Below, piece by piece: positions 15,913 to 24,220 of a stretch of DNA of 30,844 nucleotides. Location of the stretch: positions 1 through 30,844 of the forward strand of contig JAZNTT010000053.1 of NCBI GenBank assembly GCA_045591885.1. Reading direction: 5' to 3'. Positions within the stretch are counted from its first letter, which is position 1, and every line of letters begins with the position of its first letter. Source of the stretch: Colimorpha_A sp045591885 (GTDB lineage Bacteria > Bacillota > Clostridia > Oscillospirales > CAG-272). The position numbers and the translations under genes are program-made. The notes under the pieces are model-generated. The model was not told where the DNA came from. It was given only the letters and a program-made list of their open reading frames with translations, and made no database searches.

Positions 15913-16314
15913 ATGCGTTTAAGTGCAAAAGGAAAAGAACATACGAGACGTTTTCATCCCGACGACCGTCGCTCGTGCGTGATCGAATGTGTCTGTGCCT
16001 GCACGGGTCTGCTATTCTTTCTGCCCCTCGTTTCGCTTCCCGGCTCGAAATTCGGCAGATATTGGGCAAATCAAGGGCTTATAATGCTCTTCTGTGAAAT
16101 CTTAATGCTTATAGTCGGGTTCGTCCTCTCATGGCTGCTTGGATTGCTCGCGCTGATACCGTTTATCGGCATCGTGTTCAGCATCATCAAGGTCGTCGCT
16201 CTTATTGCGCTCGGTCTGATCGCACTTTTCGTCATCGTCCTTCAGGGATCCTTCGCCGCACGCAAGCGCGCGATCGATATGCCGTTCGTCGGACACTTCA
16301 GATTTATAAAATAA
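15913..16314 (+). CDS. Small Tic20/DUF4870-like membrane protein
   Basis: A 133-residue protein from the ATG at 15913, chosen for the AAAGGAG ribosome binding site 8-15 nt upstream. Residues 1-22 are polar and basic (cytoplasmic). Then come about three hydrophobic segments near 24-42, 56-84 and 85-112. GRYWANQGLIMLFCEIL (48-64) is the (H/Y)xNQG motif that marks DUF4870/Tic20-like proteins. The function of this family in bacteria is not established. It is a single-gene unit with its own promoter and terminator. Confidence 0.72.
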   Translation: MRLSAKGKEHTRRFHPDDRRSCVIECVCACTGLLFFLPLVSLPGSKFGRYWANQGLIMLFCEILMLIVGFVLSWLLGLLALIPFIGIVFSIIKVVALIALGLIALFVIVLQGSFAARKRAIDMPFVGHFRFIK

Positions 16315-16328
16315 ATCCTAAACATTTC

Positions 16329-16356
16329 AATTCCCGAGGAATTTACCTCGGGAATT
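16329..16356 (+). terminator. Intrinsic terminator after the Tic20-like gene
   Basis: An 11-bp stem AATTCCCGAGG/CCTCGGGAATT (16329-16339, 16346-16356) followed by TTCTTTTTT. Confidence 0.85.
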
Positions 16357-16370
16357 TTCTTTTTTACCCG

Positions 16371-16399
16371 TTGACTATCGGGGCAAAATGTGGTACAAT
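16371..16399 (+). promoter_or_regulatory. Promoter of the DUF1846 gene
   Basis: TTGACT (16371-16376), 17 bp, TACAAT (16394-16399). Confidence 0.75.
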
Positions 16400-16429
16400 G
16401 AATCTGTATTATTTTTTCGGAGGCGCACA

Positions 16430-17920
16430 ATGCAGACACTTGGCTTCAATAACGACCTGTACATCAAAAAACAGTCTGAAATGATCGCGAAAAGAATAAA
16501 CGATTTCGGCGGAAAGCTCTACCTTGAATTCGGCGGAAAGCTTTTCGACGACTATCACGCATCGCGTGTGCTGCCCGGCTTCGCCCCCGACATCAAGCTG
16601 AAAATGCTGCTCAATATGGCAGACCGCGTTGAAATGGTTATCGTTATCAGTGCCTCCGATATCGAAAACCAGAAGATTCGTTCCGACATTGGAATCTCCT
16701 ACGACGCCGACGTTCTCCGTCTTATCGACGCATTCCGCGATGCGGGTCTTTACGTCGGAAGTATAGTAATAGGAAGATATACCGGTCAAAGAAGCGCCGT
16801 TCTCTTCAAGGAGCGCCTTGAGGGGCTTGGAATGAAGGTGTACTTACACTATCCGATCGAGGGCTACCCGCTCAACGTCAAGCACGTCGTAAGCCCCGAG
16901 GGACTCGGTAAGAACGAATATATCGAGACCGAGCGTCCGCTCGTCGTCGTAACCGCTCCCGGCCCCGGAAGCGGAAAGATGGCGACGTGCCTCTCCCAGC
17001 TTTATCACGAAAACCTCCGCGGCGTCAAGGCAGGATATGCAAAATACGAGACGTTCCCCATCTGGAATCTCCCGCTTTCCCATCCCGTAAACCTCGCTTA
17101 CGAGGCTGCGACCGCCGATCTTAACGACGTTAATATGATCGACCCGTACCATCTCGAATCCTACGGAAAAGCGGCTGTAAACTATAACAGAGACGTTGAA
17201 AACTTTCCCGTTTTGCGCGCGATATTTGAAAAGATCTACGGAAAATGCCCCTACAAGTCACCGACCGATATGGGCGTAAACATGGCAGGCTTCTGTATAT
17301 CCGACGAGGATATCGTCAGAGGCGCATCAAAGGACGAGATTGTTCGCCGTTATTACAAGATCCTCTGTGACGGTCTGAAAAGCGGAAACAAAAACAGCGA
17401 TGCGATAACGAAGATAGAGTTCGTTATGAATCAGGCAGGGGTCACGACCGACGACCGCGCGGTGGTTGCTGCGGCAAACAAAAAGTCAGAGGAAACAGGC
17501 AAGCCCGCATCGGCTCTCATGCTTCCCGACGGAAGAATAGTGACAGGAAAGACCTCGTCGCTCCTCGGCCCCTCTGCCGCGCTTCTGCTCAACGCGCTAA
17601 AAGCACTTTCGGGCATCGACAAGGAGACCGACGTTATAAGCCAATCGGTAATTAAGCCGATCCAGGAGCTTAAAACGGGAGTGCTCGGAAACCACAATCC
17701 GCGTCTGCACTCCGACGAGGTGCTGATCGCACTCACGATAAGCGCAAGCTTTGACCAAAACTCGGCAGAGGCATTAAAGCACCTTTCCGATCTTCGCGGC
17801 TGTGAAGCACATTCGACGGTCATTCTTCCTCAGTCCGACGAGGATGCGTTCCGCAAGCTCGGCGTCAACATGACCTGCGAGCCGAAATATACGACGAAAA
17901 AGCTTTATCACAAGCAGTAA
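16430..17920 (+). CDS. DUF1846 family protein
   Basis: A 496-residue cytosolic protein, the normal length for DUF1846. I take the ATG at 16430 because CGGAGG lies 7 nt upstream and the earlier in-frame ATG (16388) overlaps the promoter. The start QTLGFNNDLYIKKQSEMIAK and the segments LYLEFGGKLFDDYHASRVLPGF, near residue 40, and VVTAPGPGSGKMATCLSQLYHE, near 170, are family hallmarks. The latter looks like a P-loop-type nucleotide site. Structures of family members exist but no activity is established that I know of. The family is widespread in Firmicutes and Actinobacteria. Confidence 0.88.
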   Translation: MQTLGFNNDLYIKKQSEMIAKRINDFGGKLYLEFGGKLFDDYHASRVLPGFAPDIKLKMLLNMADRVEMVIVISASDIENQKIRSDIGISYDADVLRLIDAFRDAGLYVGSIVIGRYTGQRSAVLFKERLEGLGMKVYLHYPIEGYPLNVKHVVSPEGLGKNEYIETERPLVVVTAPGPGSGKMATCLSQLYHENLRGVKAGYAKYETFPIWNLPLSHPVNLAYEAATADLNDVNMIDPYHLESYGKAAVNYNRDVENFPVLRAIFEKIYGKCPYKSPTDMGVNMAGFCISDEDIVRGASKDEIVRRYYKILCDGLKSGNKNSDAITKIEFVMNQAGVTTDDRAVVAAANKKSEETGKPASALMLPDGRIVTGKTSSLLGPSAALLLNALKALSGIDKETDVISQSVIKPIQELKTGVLGNHNPRLHSDEVLIALTISASFDQNSAEALKHLSDLRGCEAHSTVILPQSDEDAFRKLGVNMTCEPKYTTKKLYHKQ

Positions 17921-17930
17921 ACGATCCCTA

Positions 17931-17959
17931 TTGACAACTCAAAAAAATTAAGGTATCAT
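17931..17959 (+). promoter_or_regulatory. Promoter of the DivIVA-like gene
   Basis: TTGACA (17931-17936), 17 bp, TATCAT (17954-17959), starting 10 nt after the DUF1846 stop. Confidence 0.7.
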
Positions 17960-17997
17960 AAAAATACGAAATTCTAATGTAAACGGACGGTCAGATT

Positions 17998-18678
17998 ATG
18001 AAAAGCTCCGCTAAAGAAATGGTAATGTTCAGAAACTCCCGAAAGGGCTATGACAAGAACGACGTAAACCGCTATATAGAGGATATGAATATCCGCTTCA
18101 CGACGGCAGAAAACCGTTATATAAGCACTGTCAGAATGCTTGAACAGGACATTGAGAAGCTCAACGCGAATGCAGGCAAGGCCGAGGAGCTTGAAGTTGC
18201 AAAGCGCGAGCTTGAAGAAGTAAAGGCAAGGCTTGCCGAGGCGGAGGCTGAGGTCGCAAACGCCAAGGCGGAGCTTGAAAAGGCACGGGCAGATTTTGAA
18301 GAAAAGCTTGCGAACGCGCCGAAGGAGGAAGTAAAGCAGGAGCTTTCGATAACCGATACCGAAAGCAAGCTCGGAAGCATTCTTGTAAAGGCGAACCTTG
18401 ATGCACAGAAGATCCTTTCAGATGCAGAGGAGGAAAGCCGCAAGAAGATCGCAGAGGCGGAAAAGGCAGCAGACAGCATCCGCTTCGACGCCGCAGTTTC
18501 GGCGCGCATTATGACCGAAACAACAAGAAAAGAGCTTGCAGCGCTCACCGAGGAATACATGAAGAACCTGAACGCCCTCTCTATTGAGTCGGCTGAGGAA
18601 TACAAACGCTTGAGTGAAGAGCTCAAAATCAAATTTGAGCAGGCGGAAAGCGCGGCAAAGGAAAAGCTTAATTTCTAA
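17998..18678 (+). CDS. DivIVA-like coiled-coil protein
   Basis: A 226-residue, highly charged protein. Residues 10-33 (MFRNSRKGYDKNDVNRYIEDMNIR) resemble the N-terminal membrane-binding motif of DivIVA/GpsB (F-x(3)-RGYD-x(2)-DVN-x-Y). Residues about 36-112 form a long coiled coil rich in E, A and K. A second helical stretch covers about 125-226. DivIVA-family proteins gather at curved membrane (division septum, cell pole) and organise division, or polar events in sporulation. The isolated position away from the ylm/minC loci suggests a paralogue rather than the main DivIVA. The ribosome binding site is weak. Confidence 0.72.
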   Translation: MKSSAKEMVMFRNSRKGYDKNDVNRYIEDMNIRFTTAENRYISTVRMLEQDIEKLNANAGKAEELEVAKRELEEVKARLAEAEAEVANAKAELEKARADFEEKLANAPKEEVKQELSITDTESKLGSILVKANLDAQKILSDAEEESRKKIAEAEKAADSIRFDAAVSARIMTETTRKELAALTEEYMKNLNALSIESAEEYKRLSEELKIKFEQAESAAKEKLNF

Positions 18679-18682
18679 AAGC

Positions 18683-18712
18683 AAAACCGAGAGCAAAATT
18701 GCTCTCGGTTTT
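18683..18712. terminator. Bidirectional terminator between the DivIVA-like and TcaA-like genes
   Basis: A 12-bp perfect stem AAAACCGAGAGC/GCTCTCGGTTTT with a 6-nt loop and A/T runs on both sides, between two converging genes. Confidence 0.85.
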
Positions 18713-18722
18713 TTTGTTTTAA

Positions 18723-20333
18723 CTATAGAATCTTATAATTTATCCATCTTCGGCTTCCGGAGAAGTTTGCAAGAATTTCCATCGTTAAGGTAAACTCCGC
18801 CTTTTCTCCGTCAAGCGTTGCGGTACATGTCATCTGAACGATAACGGAATAAGCGCTGTCCGAATACTTGTAGTATTCAAGCACCTTGAGAGTACCGTAG
18901 GAGATGTTCTTATACTGCGGAGCATTATAGAGAGTGCGATAGGTATCCTTCAGCGCATAATATGCGGGTGCGCTGTACGGTGTATAAGCTATCGCGGCGT
19001 TATAATTTTTTTCAAGTCCGCTGTTTGCACTGTAAACGTACTTGATATACGCCTTAACGTAATTTGTCAGCGCCTTCGTGACGGTCGAGCTCGGAGTACC
19101 GCTCGGCGTACAGTTGAACACTATCTTACCCTCGGAGGAGTAATATGAGTTCACGGTAAGCGCCTTACCGTTTTTGTCGGTTGCCGTAATGCTCGGCTCT
19201 GTCATAAGACCCTTTACCGCATATTCGACAAGATACGGGCGCTGCTTCGCGTATCCGGTGACTCCCGAAAGGATCGGAAGCTCTTTCTTTTTTGCCGTAA
19301 TATCGGTGCTGTTCAGCGTTTTGCCGTTCACCTTGACTACCGCATAATCGGGTGCCATTATAACGTAGCTGACCGTCATATCATCGGGCAAACGGTAGGC
19401 GCCGTCCGTCTCTGTCAGCTCGGTGCCGTTATACGTAACGACCGCATTGGGAGCGGCAAAAAGCCCCGTAAGGTTATAAACAGTCGCCATCGGCATTCCC
19501 GAAAGCTCGCTTTCAAATCTCGTAAGGAACGGATAATGCTCCTTGGTTTTTGAAGCATATTCGCGGCCAACAGTCTTCCCGTTCACACTAAGGATCGCTC
19601 CCTCGGGAACTGTAAAGCTGTAATTCTCCGTCATTTCGACGGGATAATCGTAACGAAGCACTCCGCCTTCTATCGAGGAAGCGGCAAGCCGCTTTCCCTC
19701 GTAGACAACACTGACCTCGGGCGCAAGAAAAAGCCTGCCGAGGGAATATCTGTCACATCCGTATTCGTCCGCAAGCGATTCTTCAAACTCCGAAAGACGG
19801 TAATACGGCGCTTGATCGGATTTTGCCCTTTCAAGCTCAACACCGTTCACGGTAACGGTCGCGCCCGACGGCACGTCGATCACAAAATCGTTACCGAGAT
19901 CAAATTTCGTGCTGACCTTGAGGCTTTTCACTCTATATTTGTTTCCGAGGATAAATGTTTTTTCAAGAACGAGAGTGTATACCTCCTTGCCGTCCAGATA
20001 TACGGTATATCTCGGCATCGACGTTTTGAAATTCTCTGCGCGCGCAAAAGATATCTCGCCGTTTTTCAGCAGCTCTCTCAGCTTATGCTCAACCTGCGGA
20101 AGCTCCTCATATTCGGAGAGATTCTTCTGCACATAATTATCGAGCTTATTATATAGCTTATTTACCGAAAGACCGTCAATATACTTGTCCGCAACCTCAT
20201 GCGCCGAAGAACGCGCGCGGCTGTTGCCGACAGCTAATACAACAGTCACTATTAGTACCACGGCGGTCAGTCCGATCGCAGCAAGGAACATCGGCAACGA
20301 GAGACGCCGCACGGCTTTTGAATTTATTTTCAT
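18723..20333 (-). CDS. TcaA-like membrane-anchored repeat protein
   Basis: A 536-residue protein with a short basic N-terminus, one transmembrane helix (about 14-35) and a large outer part. Three repeats of about 75 residues follow one another at about 144-216, 230-306 and 317-392. Each has a V-P-x-G/D-A-x-V-x-V-N-G core, then Y-x-x-L..., then L-F/M-x-x-P-x-x-x-V-x-Y/T-x-G. Residues about 415-536 look like an NTF2-like domain, as at the end of TcaA/YvbJ proteins. TcaA-type proteins affect cell-wall antibiotic response in staphylococci. This protein lacks the N-terminal zinc ribbon of that group. Its ATG overlaps the HAD gene stop (TAATG), so translation is coupled. Confidence 0.65.
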   Translation of the reverse strand: MKINSKAVRRLSLPMFLAAIGLTAVVLIVTVVLAVGNSRARSSAHEVADKYIDGLSVNKLYNKLDNYVQKNLSEYEELPQVEHKLRELLKNGEISFARAENFKTSMPRYTVYLDGKEVYTLVLEKTFILGNKYRVKSLKVSTKFDLGNDFVIDVPSGATVTVNGVELERAKSDQAPYYRLSEFEESLADEYGCDRYSLGRLFLAPEVSVVYEGKRLAASSIEGGVLRYDYPVEMTENYSFTVPEGAILSVNGKTVGREYASKTKEHYPFLTRFESELSGMPMATVYNLTGLFAAPNAVVTYNGTELTETDGAYRLPDDMTVSYVIMAPDYAVVKVNGKTLNSTDITAKKKELPILSGVTGYAKQRPYLVEYAVKGLMTEPSITATDKNGKALTVNSYYSSEGKIVFNCTPSGTPSSTVTKALTNYVKAYIKYVYSANSGLEKNYNAAIAYTPYSAPAYYALKDTYRTLYNAPQYKNISYGTLKVLEYYKYSDSAYSVIVQMTCTATLDGEKAEFTLTMEILANFSGSRRWINYKIL

Positions 20334-20986
20334 TATTTACCTACTATATGCATAAATGAATCGAAATCAGAAATTATACCCTCAGCACCCTTTTCTGTGA
20401 GCAATTCAGGCGGACGGTATCCCCAGCTTACGCCGTAGGGGTGCATTCCTGCGTTTATCGCCGTTGCCATATCGACGTCGGAGTCACCGATAAAGGCAAT
20501 CTCGCCGGGCTTTGCGCCGAGAATATCAGCTACGTAAAGAGCGCCGTCGGGCATCGGCTTGTGCGGAAATTCCGTTCCGCCGCCGAGGACGGTATCGAAA
20601 ACGTCGGGAAATAAAGCGGCTACGATACGTTTGGCACAGGAATCGTGCTTGTTTGAATACACCGCCATTTTCGCGCCGTTATCCTTGCAGTAATCAAGGA
20701 TATCGTTTACGTATTCGTATGGCTTCGTATACACGAGGCAATTTTCATCGTATATTTTCAGATACTCGCCGATTACCTCGTTTATAAAATCCTCGTTTTT
20801 CTCGATTCCGTCGGGCAGAGACTTGCGGACAAATTCTCTCGTTCCGTAATTTATAGCCGCAAGCACCTTCGCGTCGTCCACGGGTTGGAAGCCGTATTTT
20901 TTAAAAGTCAGATTCATCGAATTGCGAAGATCCCCGATGGTATATGCAAGTGTACCGTCGAGGTCAAAAATGAAATACTTGAACAT
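20333..20986 (-). CDS. HAD-superfamily phosphatase (phosphoglycolate phosphatase-like)
   Basis: A 217-residue protein starting MFKYFIFDLDGTLAYTIGDL, motif I of the HAD fold with nucleophile D8 and acid D10. Motif II is VYSNK, motif III lysine is in PHKPMPDG, and motif IV is FIGDSDVDMATAINAGM. The C1 cap is helical, as in Gph/PpaX enzymes. Substrates in this group range from 2-phosphoglycolate to pyrophosphate; none can be assigned. I chose the ATG at 20986, preceded by GAAAGGA. It lies 10 nt after the zeta-like gene and overlaps the next gene by 1 nt. Confidence 0.88.
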   Translation of the reverse strand: MFKYFIFDLDGTLAYTIGDLRNSMNLTFKKYGFQPVDDAKVLAAINYGTREFVRKSLPDGIEKNEDFINEVIGEYLKIYDENCLVYTKPYEYVNDILDYCKDNGAKMAVYSNKHDSCAKRIVAALFPDVFDTVLGGGTEFPHKPMPDGALYVADILGAKPGEIAFIGDSDVDMATAINAGMHPYGVSWGYRPPELLTEKGAEGIISDFDSFMHIVGK

Positions 20987-20996
20987 TATTATCCTT

Positions 20997-21578
20997 TCAA
21001 TCGGGCAGCTCGTCAATAAGGTCGATAAACCAATAAGGCAGGTCGGAGTCGCAGTCGACAAGGCTTCTGTTTTCCATTATCGCGACCTGACGGAACTTGA
21101 CGGTATTATCGAAAAGTATTGCATTGTCGCAAAGCGGAAGCACCTGACGGAGATTCGCATTAAGCTGTGCGTAACGCTTTATAATAAACTCGTCTGCAAT
21201 TCCGTGGCCGCCGTTCGCCATTCGCAGATGCACTCTTTCAAGCGCAACGCTTAGTCGGTCGATACCGACGAAATACAGCGTGACGGTAAAGCCCTTTTCC
21301 TTTGCGGCATTGATCTGACGTATTATCGCGGCACCGGGAAGCGTGGTTTCAAGGTGAAATGAAACTCCCTTTTCAATATGCTCGCTTATCATTGCCATCG
21401 CCGTTCTTCCGGCATATATCTGTGCGCGGGGATCACGCCAATCACCCTGTTCAAGAGCAAGCTCGTCGATATTGATCCTCACTCCGAGGTCCTTGTCGGT
21501 CTCTTTAAGCACTCGGTAAAGCGAGGTCTTGCCAGCGCCGTTTATTCCCGCAATTATCGTAAAGGTCTTTTCGCTCAC
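20997..21578 (-). CDS. Zeta-toxin-like P-loop kinase
   Basis: A 193-residue P-loop protein. Walker A is GINGAGKTS (11-19). RINIDELALEQGDWRD (33-48) and HLETTLPG match the zeta-toxin/COG4185 group. Zeta toxins phosphorylate UDP-N-acetylglucosamine and block wall synthesis; many chromosomal relatives are small-molecule kinases of unknown substrate. The start is a GTG that overlaps the stop of a 56-codon ORF (GTGA), with AGGAGAG 8 nt upstream. The gene pair lies between prs and a HAD phosphatase. Toxin activity is an inference. Confidence 0.72.
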   Translation of the reverse strand: MSEKTFTIIAGINGAGKTSLYRVLKETDKDLGVRINIDELALEQGDWRDPRAQIYAGRTAMAMISEHIEKGVSFHLETTLPGAAIIRQINAAKEKGFTVTLYFVGIDRLSVALERVHLRMANGGHGIADEFIIKRYAQLNANLRQVLPLCDNAILFDNTVKFRQVAIMENRSLVDCDSDLPYWFIDLIDELPD

Positions 21579-21745
21579 AGCAGCATCTCTCCTACAACTC
21601 TTTCTTGCGCGAGCTGAAGCTTCAGATTTATAAGCGCACGGAGAAATATCTTTTCTTCTCTGTCATCGGTAAGCGCAAGCTGCTCTTCCAGCTCGCTTAC
21701 CGTCATATTCTTAAAAAGTCCGTACAGACTTTCTTTGTTTTCCAT
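21575..21745 (-). CDS. 56-residue partner of the zeta-like kinase (candidate antitoxin)
   Basis: The ORF begins MENKESLYGLFKNMTVSELE and ends RVVGEMLL. It is predicted to be nearly all helical and acidic, with no recognised domain. AAAGGAT lies 7 nt before the ATG. It overlaps the kinase start by 3 nt, the layout of a toxin-antitoxin operon with the antitoxin first. It does not look like epsilon or PezA (no helix-turn-helix). The start codon is only 18 nt past a terminator hairpin for prs, and no separate promoter is visible. Confidence 0.6.
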   Translation of the reverse strand: MENKESLYGLFKNMTVSELEEQLALTDDREEKIFLRALINLKLQLAQERVVGEMLL

Positions 21746-21763
21746 AATATATCCTTTCGGCTG

Positions 21764-21792
21764 AAAAGGCGGCTCGGAACGAGCCGCCTTTT
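21764..21792 (-). terminator. Terminator hairpin after prs, probably leaky
   Basis: A 13-bp perfect stem AAAAGGCGGCTCG/CGAGCCGCCTTTT with a 3-nt loop. On the minus strand only four T residues follow before CAGCCG, so some readthrough into the zeta-like operon is likely. Confidence 0.75.
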
Positions 21793-21808
21793 ATTACGCC
21801 TTGATTAA

Positions 21809-22918
21809 TTATGCCTTAACTTTTTCAATAAGCGCCTTGATTCTCTCGGCGGGCTTGAGAAGATGGCTTATCGTCTTGTCTCTGTTAAGAGTGTCGATTA
21901 TGAGCGCAACGTACTTTCCGAGATCGACCTCAGTATACCACTCGCGGGAAAGAAGCTCAGGTGAGCGGTAGATAAGGTTGGTCGTGAAGATCTTGGTGAT
22001 ATCTCCCTTTTCGTATGCCTTGTCGATAGCCTCGTAGCCCTCGCAGAACAGTCCAAAGGTCGCAAATGCGAAGATGCGGTTCGCTCCGCGCTCCTTAAGG
22101 CTCGAAGCAACGTCGAGGATCGACTGACCGGAGGAGATAATATCGTCGACGATAATAACGTCCTTGCCGGTAACGTCCTTTCCGAGGTACTCGTGAGCAA
22201 CGATCGGGTTCTTGCCGTTAACAACCGTCGCATAATCACGTCTCTTGTAGAACATACCGAGGTCGAGAGAGAGCATCGAGGAATAGTACATACTTCTCGT
22301 CATTCCGCCCTCGTCGGGAGAGATTATTGTAAGGTGATCCTTGTCAAGATTGATATCGGGGATCGTCTTGACAAGTGCCTTTATCATCTGATAAGTCGGC
22401 TGTACGTTATCGAAGCCGATAAGCGGAACGGCATTCTGGATACCGATATTATGAACGTCGAAGGTTACAATATTCGTAACGCCCATATTTTCAAGCTCCT
22501 GAAGAGCAACTGCACAGTCGAGCGACTCTCTGACGTGACGCTTATCCTGACGGCTTTCATAGAGCATAGGAAGAAATACGGTAATTCTGCGAGCCTTGCC
22601 TGCGATAGCGTTGATAACGCGCTTAAGATCTGCAAAATGATCGTCGGGGCTCATCGGGAACTCCTTACCGTACATTTTGTAAGTAACACCGTAATTATAT
22701 ACGTCCGCAATAATATATATGTCGCGTCCTCTGAATGATTCGTGGAGAACAGCCTTACCCTCGCCGTTGGCAAATCTCTTGCACTCAGGCTTTACAACAA
22801 AGGTATCGCATACCGCCGTTCCTCTCCATTCGCGGAGATAGCCGTCAACCTCGTCGACGAACTTCTCGCATCCGGGCATACATATTACCGCAAGCTCACC
22901 ATAGTAATTATTATCCAT
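21809..22918 (-). CDS. prs: Ribose-phosphate pyrophosphokinase (PRPP synthetase), long variant
   Basis: A 369-residue protein, longer than the usual 315 or so. The PRPP-binding loop VIIVDDIISSGQS (254-266) is clear. The catalytic and pyrophosphate regions include SRQDKRHVRES (122-132) and SPDEGGMTRS (200-209). The enzyme makes PRPP from ribose 5-phosphate and ATP for purine, pyrimidine, histidine, tryptophan and NAD synthesis. I take the ATG at 22918 because a homologous N-terminus begins there (YYGELAVICMPG) and because the frame-opening ATG at 22981 is about 5 nt from the predicted transcript start. An 8-codon reading frame overlaps this start (see the separate entry). Confidence 0.9.
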   Translation of the reverse strand: MDNNYYGELAVICMPGCEKFVDEVDGYLREWRGTAVCDTFVVKPECKRFANGEGKAVLHESFRGRDIYIIADVYNYGVTYKMYGKEFPMSPDDHFADLKRVINAIAGKARRITVFLPMLYESRQDKRHVRESLDCAVALQELENMGVTNIVTFDVHNIGIQNAVPLIGFDNVQPTYQMIKALVKTIPDINLDKDHLTIISPDEGGMTRSMYYSSMLSLDLGMFYKRRDYATVVNGKNPIVAHEYLGKDVTGKDVIIVDDIISSGQSILDVASSLKERGANRIFAFATFGLFCEGYEAIDKAYEKGDITKIFTTNLIYRSPELLSREWYTEVDLGKYVALIIDTLNRDKTISHLLKPAERIKALIEKVKA

Positions 22919-22937
22919 TTCCGTTTTCCGTCCGCAT
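22911..22937 (-). promoter_or_regulatory. Upstream reading frame overlapping the prs start (MRTENGNG)
   Basis: An ATG at 22937 with AAGGAG 9 nt upstream opens an 8-codon frame, MRTENGNG-stop. Its stop codon lies 3 nt inside prs, and its tail overlaps the prs ATG in another frame. The prs ATG itself has only a GGA-type match. Initiation on the small frame followed by reinitiation could set prs translation. This is inference from the two start sites. Confidence 0.4.
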
Positions 22938-22992
22938 AAGCAGACTCTCCTTCCCGCTCCGTTCTTGGCTGAAAAAGTCATATTGATAATCT

Positions 22993-23021
22993 ATTATAAC
23001 ATATCCAAAAATACTAATCAA
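22993..23021 (-). promoter_or_regulatory. Promoter of prs
   Basis: Minus strand TTGATT (23021-23016), 17 bp, TATAAT (22998-22993). Start near 22986, giving a leader of about 68 nt. Confidence 0.75.
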
Positions 23022-23123
23022 GTATATTTTTTACATAATTCCGCTTTTAATGACATTTTTTATTTATCAAAACGAGAAAAAATTGCTTGTTATAAAAAAA
23101 CGCTCATAAGCCACAATAAATAC

Positions 23124-23141
23124 AGCCGCAAAAAAGCGGCT
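23124..23141 (+). promoter_or_regulatory. Hairpin in the spoIVB leader
   Basis: AGCCGC-A6-GCGGCT just upstream of spoIVB. No T run follows, so it is not a terminator; it may be a leader structure. A GTTATA (about 23087) and CACAATA pair, 18 bp apart, loosely resembles a sigma-F/sigma-G promoter, but the match is weak. Confidence 0.3.
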
Positions 23142-23172
23142 TGAAATAAAAAAGGAACGGCAGAGCAGAAAA

Positions 23173-24216
23173 ATGGCAGCAAACAAAGCGTACAAAAGCA
23201 GATGCGTGCGCGTAATTATCACGGCACTGACTGTCTGCTCACTACTACTCTCATTCTGCATAGTATCGGCTTCAGCGGAAGAAAAAACCGATATTGCGGA
23301 AAAGCGTTTATGCGTCGGAGGATTCGCCTTCGGCGTCCGTTTCGGTACAGCCGGCGTGCTCGTTCTCGACACGCCGAGCGTTATATCGGACGGAAGAAAG
23401 CTGACACCCGCCCTTGACGCGGGTATAAAAGTCAAGGATATAATAACGAAGGTAAACGGGACCGAGGTCAATACCGCTGAGTCGGTCTCGCTTCTTATCG
23501 AAAAAAGCGAGAGCGGTGCCGATGTCACCCTCAAACGCGGTGAAAATGAAATAACGGTCAAGGTCATTCCCGTTAAAGAGGACGTAACGGGAATTTACCG
23601 CGCAGGGCTTAAATTGAAGGACAGCATGGCGGGTATCGGAACGGTCACCTACGTCGACCCTCAAACGGGTGAGTTCGGGGGACTCGGACACGGTATATGT
23701 GACCCCGAAACGGGAGTTCTGATGCCGCTTCGAAGCGGCTCGGCAATAAGCGTCGAGATCGGCGGAGTTATTAAAGGAAAAAGCGGAAAACCCGGAGAAA
23801 TAAAGGGCTATTTTCTCTCGGAGCGGACAGGTAACGTGAAGAGCAATACCGTCTGCGGCGTTTTCGGATATTTTTCATCTCTTCCGACGCTCGACAACCC
23901 GATTCCCGTCGCCACGCGTAACGAGATCAAGGAAGGAAAAGCAACAGTCTATTCCACCCTCGGCGACGACGGCGTAAAGGAATACGAGATCGAGATTTCA
24001 AAGATCGACCGCACAAGCACCGATAACAAAAGCTTCGTGATCACAGTAACCGACCCTCAGCTTAAAGCGCGAAGCGGCGGAATAGTTCAGGGAATGTCGG
24101 GATCCCCAATCGTGCAGGACGGTAAGCTCGTCGGCGCCGTCACTCACGTTCTCATTTCCGATCCCACCCGCGGCTACGGTGTGTTTATCGAAAATATGCT
24201 GAACGCAGCGAAGTAA
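23173..24216 (+). CDS. spoIVB: SpoIVB serine peptidase, sporulation signalling
   Basis: A 347-residue protein with an N-terminal membrane anchor or signal (about 11-33), a PDZ domain (about 60-135, DAGIKVKDIITKVNGTEV) and an S55-type peptidase domain. Catalytic residues are seen in GGLGHGI (H173), VTVTDPQ-like ITVTDPQ (D294) and GIVQGMSGSPI (S309). SpoIVB is secreted from the forespore into the space between membranes, where it cleaves SpoIVFA and releases pro-sigma-K processing by SpoIVFB. In Bacillus it is made under sigma-F and sigma-G. It marks the host as a spore former. It stands alone between prs and an XRE gene, with a strong terminator after it. Confidence 0.94.
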   Translation: MAANKAYKSRCVRVIITALTVCSLLLSFCIVSASAEEKTDIAEKRLCVGGFAFGVRFGTAGVLVLDTPSVISDGRKLTPALDAGIKVKDIITKVNGTEVNTAESVSLLIEKSESGADVTLKRGENEITVKVIPVKEDVTGIYRAGLKLKDSMAGIGTVTYVDPQTGEFGGLGHGICDPETGVLMPLRSGSAISVEIGGVIKGKSGKPGEIKGYFLSERTGNVKSNTVCGVFGYFSSLPTLDNPIPVATRNEIKEGKATVYSTLGDDGVKEYEIEISKIDRTSTDNKSFVITVTDPQLKARSGGIVQGMSGSPIVQDGKLVGAVTHVLISDPTRGYGVFIENMLNAAK

Positions 24217-24220
24217 ACTA

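Noticed and set aside
22919..22981. Earlier prs start at 22981
   Set aside because: The ATG is about 5 nt from the predicted transcript start and the extra 21 residues do not match the family.
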